Shown here: positions 44,985 to 48,466 of the stretch, piece after piece
Numbering within the stretch: position 1 is the first letter of the stretch
Layout: each line of letters opens with the position of its first letter
NCBI GenBank assembly: GCA_050184585.1
Contig: JBFXAF010000020.1
Span: forward strand, 1-48,466
DNA length: 48,466 nt
DNA from: JBFXAF01 sp050184585
GTDB lineage: Bacteria; Pseudomonadota; Alphaproteobacteria; Rhizobiales; Rhizobiaceae
Direction of reading: 5' to 3'
Translations under genes and position numbers: made by a program
The notes under the pieces: model-generated
What the model was told of the DNA's origin: nothing
The model's database searches: none
What the model saw: only the letters and a program-made list of their open reading frames with translations

Positions 44985-45105
44985 ATCTTCAAGCGTAACG
45001 TCCGGTCTCAATGCGGCACGGAAATCGCCGCGAAGCTTGTGCGCGCTGCTCACGAGTATAAACTCCAATCGGTGTGACGACAGAGCACGAAGGGTCAGCG
45101 TCGAG

Positions 45106-45690
45106 ATGAGCCTGCGCATATCTGGAAAGCACATGGATATCGGCGACGCCTTTCGCTCCCGTATCGAGGAGCGCATTGGCGACGCGGTGGGAAAGTACTT
45201 CGACGGCGGTTTCTCGGGACACGTCACCGTGTCCAAGAACGGCTCGCGCTTCACGGCCGACGGAACGATACGCCTCGATACCGGCATGACGCTTCAGGCC
45301 ACGGGCATGGCTCAGCAGCCCACGATTGCATTCGACGAGGCAGCGGAGCGTCTGGAAAAGCGGCTCAGGCGCTACAAGCGGCGGCTCAAGGCGCATCCCG
45401 ACGGCTCCGCCAAGGCGGCGGCCATCGACATCAGCTACACCGTCATGTCGCCCGTGGCGGACGAGGAGGAGGAGGTACCGGAGGATTATGCCCCCGCCAT
45501 CGTCGCCGAATCCACCCTGCGCCTCGAGACCATGAGCGTCGCCAGCGCGGTGATCGAACTCGACACCAAGGACAGCCCTGTTTTCGTGTTCCGCAACGCC
45601 GGAAACGACCAGGTCAACATCGTCTACCGACGATCCGACGGCAACATCGGCTGGATCGACCCGTCATCGGCAAGAGCAGCAAACGGCTGA
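45106..45690 (+). CDS. hpf: Ribosome hibernation promoting factor, long form
   Basis: 194 residues from the ATG at 45106 (MSLRISGKHMDIG). The N-terminal domain (to about 105) blocks the mRNA/tRNA channel of idle ribosomes; the C-terminal domain (about 135-190, SPVFVFRNAGNDQVNIVYRRSDG in part) makes the 100S dimer. A linker rich in glutamate joins them (EEEEVPEDYAP). The frame is open further upstream but without family similarity. Two candidate promoters precede it, one stress-type. Confidence 0.95.
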   Translation: MSLRISGKHMDIGDAFRSRIEERIGDAVGKYFDGGFSGHVTVSKNGSRFTADGTIRLDTGMTLQATGMAQQPTIAFDEAAERLEKRLRRYKRRLKAHPDGSAKAAAIDISYTVMSPVADEEEEVPEDYAPAIVAESTLRLETMSVASAVIELDTKDSPVFVFRNAGNDQVNIVYRRSDGNIGWIDPSSARAANG

Positions 45691-45765
45691 ACAAGAAGAA
45701 AAGCCCGGACGGCGTCGGGCGGCGGGGCTTCCGCGGCGTCGAAGGACACAAGAAGGATTCCAGGC

Positions 45766-46230
45766 ATGGATCTCAGCGATCTGATCGACGCCTCCTCCAT
45801 CATGCCCGCGCTGAAGGCGAACTCGAAGAAACAGCTGCTTCAGCTGCTGGCCGAGAAGGCCGCTTCGATCACCGGGATCCCGGAACGCGAGGTGTTCGAC
45901 ACCATCCTGCAGCGCGAGCGGCTGGGCTCGACCGGCGTCGGCAACGGCATCGCCATCCCGCACGGCAAGCTCGCCGGCGCCAAGCGGATCGCCGGCGTGT
46001 TCGCACGGATGGAGACGCCGGTCGACTTCGAATCCCTCGACGATCAGCCGGTCGATCTCGTCTTTTTGCTGCTCGCCCCCGAGGGCGCGGGCGCCGACCA
46101 CCTCAAGGCGCTTTCACGGATCGCCCGCGTCCTGAGGGATCAGGATCGCATCGCCAAGGTCCGGGCAACGCGCGACGCCACCGCGATCCACGCCTTGCTC
46201 TCGGACACGCCGGCCTCGCACGCCGCCTGA
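45766..46230 (+). CDS. ptsN: PTS IIA-like nitrogen regulatory protein PtsN
   Basis: 154 residues. PtsN (EIIA-Ntr) ends the nitrogen phosphotransfer chain PtsP-NPr-PtsN and regulates potassium transport and other systems. The phosphorylated histidine is H66 in NGIAIPHGKL. Family block ERLGSTGVG precedes it. It lies 75 bases after hpf in the standard rpoN-hpf-ptsN order. It is convergent with the DUF1150 gene (20-base gap, no terminator seen). Confidence 0.96.
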   Translation: MDLSDLIDASSIMPALKANSKKQLLQLLAEKAASITGIPEREVFDTILQRERLGSTGVGNGIAIPHGKLAGAKRIAGVFARMETPVDFESLDDQPVDLVFLLLAPEGAGADHLKALSRIARVLRDQDRIAKVRATRDATAIHALLSDTPASHAA

Positions 46231-46250
46231 GCGCCGCGCAGACGCATGCG

Positions 46251-46508
46251 TCAGTGGATGCTGACCGGCACCAGCTCGTTCATCATCGCCCCGGCCACGA
46301 CACGGTCACGCTCGTCGGCGAGCAGGATCGGTCGGCCGTTCGCGGCGAACAGGGCCCAAAGTTCCTGTCCGGGCGCGATTTCCGGCATGCCGGGAAAGCG
46401 GCCGGAGAGTTCGTCGCTCATCATCTTGCGGAAGTAGGCGACCTCGCCCTCGCCCAGATGTGCGAACTCGGCTTCGGTCAGCGTCGGGGTCTCGATATGT
46501 TCGGCCAT
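46251..46508 (-). CDS. DUF1150 family protein
   Basis: 85 residues from the ATG at 46508, which has AAGGAGG-like GGAGG upstream. Acidic and helical, containing FAHLGEGEVAYFRKMMSDEL and ending MMNELVPVSIH. DUF1150 proteins are confined mainly to alphaproteobacteria and often sit next to small heat-shock genes, as here; their role is not known. A candidate general-stress promoter lies in the 83-base gap to hsp20. Confidence 0.85.
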   Translation of the reverse strand: MAEHIETPTLTEAEFAHLGEGEVAYFRKMMSDELSGRFPGMPEIAPGQELWALFAANGRPILLADERDRVVAGAMMNELVPVSIH

Positions 46509-46542
46509 TGCAGCCTCCTTGCGACGATCGTCCCGCGGGACC

Positions 46543-46568
46543 AACCCGTCGATAGAGCCAAAGGTTCC
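46543..46568 (-). promoter_or_regulatory. Candidate EcfG/RpoE2 promoter of the DUF1150 gene
   Basis: On the minus strand GGAAC (46564-46568), 17 bases, GGTT (46543-46546), 35 bases before the DUF1150 start. Same spacing and same GGTT variant as the candidate before hpf. It would let DUF1150 respond to general stress independently of hsp20. Confidence 0.45.
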
Positions 46569-46591
46569 TTCACCCGGTGTATCGCCGGGAC

Positions 46592-47017
46592 TCAGTCTTT
46601 CACCGAGATGTTTATTTTCCGTACCAGGCGTTCGGGTTCGGGCCGGTCGAGATCGATCGACAGGAGCCCGTTCTTGAGTTCCGCCGCCACCACCCGCATG
46701 CCATCGGCCAGCACGAAGGCGCGCTGGAACTGACGGGCGGCGATGCCGCGATGCAGGTAGTCGCGCTCCTTCTCGTCGGCCTGACGGCCGCGCACGACGA
46801 GCTGGTTCTCCTCCAGGGAGACGTCGAGGTCGCTTTCGGCGAAGCCGGCCACGGCGAGCGTTATCCTCAGCGTCTCGCCCGAACCTTCGGACGGCCGCAG
46901 GCGCTCGATGTTGTAGGGAGGATAGCCCTCGCCCGACTTGCCGAGGCGTTCGAGCGTCTTCTCGACGGCATCGAAGCCGAGCAGCAACGGGCTGGAGAAG
47001 GGCGTCATGCGGCTCAT
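46592..47017 (-). CDS. Small heat-shock protein Hsp20
   Basis: 141 residues, ATG at 47017 with AGGAGG five bases ahead. The alpha-crystallin domain covers about 35-125 (ITLAVAGFAESDLDVSLEENQ in part, then ELKNGLLSIDL) and ends with a short tail containing the I-x-I-type element (KINISVKD). Such proteins hold unfolding proteins in an ATP-independent way. Upstream lies an RpoH-like promoter. Confidence 0.95.
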   Translation of the reverse strand: MSRMTPFSSPLLLGFDAVEKTLERLGKSGEGYPPYNIERLRPSEGSGETLRITLAVAGFAESDLDVSLEENQLVVRGRQADEKERDYLHRGIAARQFQRAFVLADGMRVVAAELKNGLLSIDLDRPEPERLVRKINISVKD

Positions 47018-47080
47018 CCTGTCCTCCTCGGAGCGACGGAAACGGGAAAAACCCGGATGGCATTCTTCCCTTCGACGCTG

Positions 47081-47109
47081 ATATGGTCCGCGCCGCCTGA
47101 AAGTTCAAG
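47081..47109 (-). promoter_or_regulatory. Candidate RpoH (sigma-32) promoter of hsp20
   Basis: On the minus strand CTTGAA (47104-47109) and GACCATAT (47081-47088) are 15 bases apart, close to the heat-shock consensus CTTGAA-N13/17-CCCCATnT. The start codon is about 60 bases downstream. TTGAAC/CATATC with 17 bases could also serve as a sigma-70 promoter. Confidence 0.5.
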
Positions 47110-47132
47110 ACAACAAGGAGTTAGGGGCGGGA

Positions 47133-48074
47133 ATGGCGACGCGCGAGAAGATCATCATCGACACCGATCCTGGCCAGGACGACGCGGTCGCCATCCTGCT
47201 CGCGCTGGCGAGCCCCGAACTGGAGGTCCTGGGCATCACGGCGGTCGCCGGCAACGTACCGCTGAGGCTGACCGAGAAGAACGCGCGCAAGATCTGCGAG
47301 CTGGCCGGCAAGCCGGAGACGAAGGTGTTCGCCGGCGCGATCCGGCCGCTTATGCGCACGCTCACCACCGCCGAGGAAGTGCATGGCAGGACCGGCCTCA
47401 ACGGCCCTGATCTGCCCGAGCCGACAATGCCACTGCAGAAGCAGCACGCGGTCGACTTCATCGTCGAGACGCTGATGGCCGAGAAGCCGCGCACGGTCAC
47501 GCTGTGCCCGCTGGGTCCGCTCACCAACATCGCGCTGGCGCTGATCCGCGAGCCGAGGATTGCGGCCCGCATCACGCGCATCGTGCTGATGGGCGGCGGC
47601 TTCTTCGAGGGCGGCAACGTCACGCCCGCCGCCGAGTTCAACATCTATGTCGACCCGCACGCCGCCGACGTGGTGTTCCGGTCCGGCATCCCGCTCATCG
47701 TCATGCCGCTCGACGTAACACACAAGGCGCTCACCACCGGCAAGCGCATCGCCGCCTTTCGCAAGCTCGGCACGCGAGTCGGCATCGCCACGGCGGAGAT
47801 GCTGGAGTTCTTCGAGCGATTCGACGGGGGAAAGTACGGAACCGACGGCGGACCGCTGCACGATCCGTGCGTGATCGCCTGGCTGCTCAAGCCGAAGCTC
47901 TTCAAGGGCCGCGAGGTCAACGTGACCGTCGAGACCGGCTCCGAACTGACGATGGGCATGACGGTGATCGACTGGTGGGGCGTCACCAAACGTCCGAAGA
48001 ATGCGACCGTCATGAGCGACATCGACGCGGATGGGTTCTTCGCGCTGCTCGTCGAGCGGCTGGGACGGCTTTAG
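47133..48074 (+). CDS. Inosine/uridine-preferring nucleoside hydrolase
   Basis: 313 residues. Cleaves the N-glycosidic bond of ribonucleosides in salvage. The N-terminal calcium-binding motif DTDPGQDDA is at residues 10-18, with further metal/ribose-binding residues in VTLCPLGPLTNIALAL and FNIYVDPHAADVVF. Length is typical. The last base of the TAG stop codon belongs to the MITE that follows. AAGGAG lies upstream of the start. It is divergent from hsp20. Confidence 0.93.
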   Translation: MATREKIIIDTDPGQDDAVAILLALASPELEVLGITAVAGNVPLRLTEKNARKICELAGKPETKVFAGAIRPLMRTLTTAEEVHGRTGLNGPDLPEPTMPLQKQHAVDFIVETLMAEKPRTVTLCPLGPLTNIALALIREPRIAARITRIVLMGGGFFEGGNVTPAAEFNIYVDPHAADVVFRSGIPLIVMPLDVTHKALTTGKRIAAFRKLGTRVGIATAEMLEFFERFDGGKYGTDGGPLHDPCVIAWLLKPKLFKGREVNVTVETGSELTMGMTVIDWWGVTKRPKNATVMSDIDADGFFALLVERLGRL

Positions 48075-48344
48075 AGCAATGTTCGACCAGATTGAATCGT
48101 TCTGCCGGAGGGAATTCGGGCCAGGGTCGAGGGCTTCGGCGACGGTCGATGTGGTGCATCGGCCGAGCCGGAGCCCGAAGGATTTGGCCCGAATTGACCC
48201 GGCCCGAAGGGTTTCCCGCTGGCGGGCGCCCGCTTCGTCGAGCCGCTCGGACGATGGAACCCCATCGCCCGTCGCGTCTCTCCTGCCGGATCGCCTCGCC
48301 ATCGGGGAAACAGAACTGGTTCAATCTGGTCGAACATTGCTCTA
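48072..48344. mobile_element. MITE-like element with TA target duplication
   Basis: Perfect 23-base terminal inverted repeats starting GAGCAATGTTCG lie at 48074-48096 and 48320-48342, flanked on both sides by TA (48072-48073 and 48343-48344), the target duplication of IS630/Tc1-mariner transposition. Similarity continues inward with mismatches (TTCTG). A further inverted repeat lies inside (48113-48123 with 48185-48195). The 269-base element encodes no transposase; reading frames in it are not like any protein. It is therefore a non-autonomous element, mobilised in trans if at all. Confidence 0.8.
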
Positions 48345-48466
48345 GGACCAATCGACATTCAGGATTCAATTCTGCGGCGATGTGTGATTCATCGGGTGCC
48401 AGGTCTGCTGATCTGGAGCCCGATGATGGCTAAGCCGAAGCGTTACGAACTGACCCCTGATCAATG
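48345..48466 (+). mobile_element. Start of an IS5-like insertion sequence (partial)
   Basis: After the MITE, about 80 non-coding bases lead to a transposase start at 48426 and the window then ends. The left inverted repeat of the element presumably lies in 48345-48425, but its exact tip could not be recognised. Confidence 0.5.
48426..48466 (+). CDS. Transposase N-terminus, IS5-family type (partial)
   Basis: Thirteen codons, MAKPKRYELTPDQ, then TG, which would complete a tryptophan codon if the next base is G. The pattern (R)YELT..QW is the usual opening of IS5-family transposases (IS427-like group). The remainder, including the DDE residues, lies outside the window. Confidence 0.55.
   Translation, partial: MAKPKRYELTPDQ

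Noticed and set aside
47018..47080. ROSE-type RNA thermometer before hsp20
   Set aside because: A short CTC/GAG pairing can cover the ribosome site, but the multi-hairpin ROSE layout and its conserved final hairpin were not recognisable.
48010..48369. Open frames within the MITE (both strands)
   Set aside because: They start or end in the terminal repeats and have no protein-like pattern; the element is non-coding.

Overview
The window is a GC-rich chromosomal segment of an alphaproteobacterium of the order Hyphomicrobiales. It most resembles the Mesorhizobium/Phyllobacteriaceae side. This rests on remembered gene order (tsaB-rimI-plsC, miaB-phoH-ybeY-corC-lnt-phrR-metK-trmB, rimP-nusA-ylxR-infB-rbfA-truB-rpsO-pnp, and lptCAB-rpoN-hpf-ptsN) and on protein features typical of the group, such as DUF1150 beside Hsp20 and an intergenic palindrome of a rhizobial type. 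No rRNA, tRNA or CRISPR array was seen.

Layout. 1-266: the end of an insertion sequence whose tip lies at the break point of an EAL-domain gene; only the EAL C-terminus survives. 272-13.9 kb (minus strand): an rsmC-like methyltransferase, then the translation/RNA-decay operon rimP-nusA-ylxR-infB-rbfA-truB-rpsO-pnp. It carries two insertions relative to the usual order: two small hypothetical genes between infB and rbfA, and corA plus an SH3-domain gene between truB and rpsO. A strong intrinsic terminator sits in the rimP leader. 13.9-18.0 kb: an accessory islet with a tandem-TIR protein, a 54-residue protein, an autotransporter-barrel protein and an AraC regulator, placed between trmB and rimP, which are usually near neighbours. 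18.0-29.5 kb (minus): trmB, metK, phrR, lnt, corC, ybeY, phoH, miaB, then plsC, rimI, tsaB. This run is interrupted by one AT-rich gene for a predicted three-helix membrane protein. 29.5-41 kb: malate synthase G, another orphan membrane protein, a lone HyuA-type hydantoinase subunit, a cupredoxin, a cysteine-rich secreted protein, lspA with two RNA methyltransferase genes, an ornithine cyclodeaminase homologue, lapA, ihfB and sppA. 41-46.2 kb (plus): lptC-lptA-lptB, rpoN, hpf, ptsN. 46.2-48.1 kb: DUF1150 and hsp20 (minus) divergent from a nucleoside hydrolase (plus). 48.07-48.47 kb: a MITE-like element flanked by TA, then the first codons of an IS5-like transposase.

How the genes fit together. 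Most of the window is housekeeping: ribosome maturation and translation initiation (RimP, NusA, IF-2, RbfA, TruB, S15, YbeY, RimI, TsaB, MiaB, TrmB), mRNA decay (PNPase), lipoprotein processing (Lnt, LspA), LPS transport (LptABC) and nitrogen/stress control (RpoN, PtsN, HPF, Hsp20). Candidate stress promoters were found before hpf and DUF1150 (EcfG/RpoE2-like) and before hsp20 (RpoH-like). The parts most worth a second look are the tandem-TIR protein, the small gene pair inside the infB-rbfA operon, the two orphan membrane-protein genes, and the mobile elements at both window ends.
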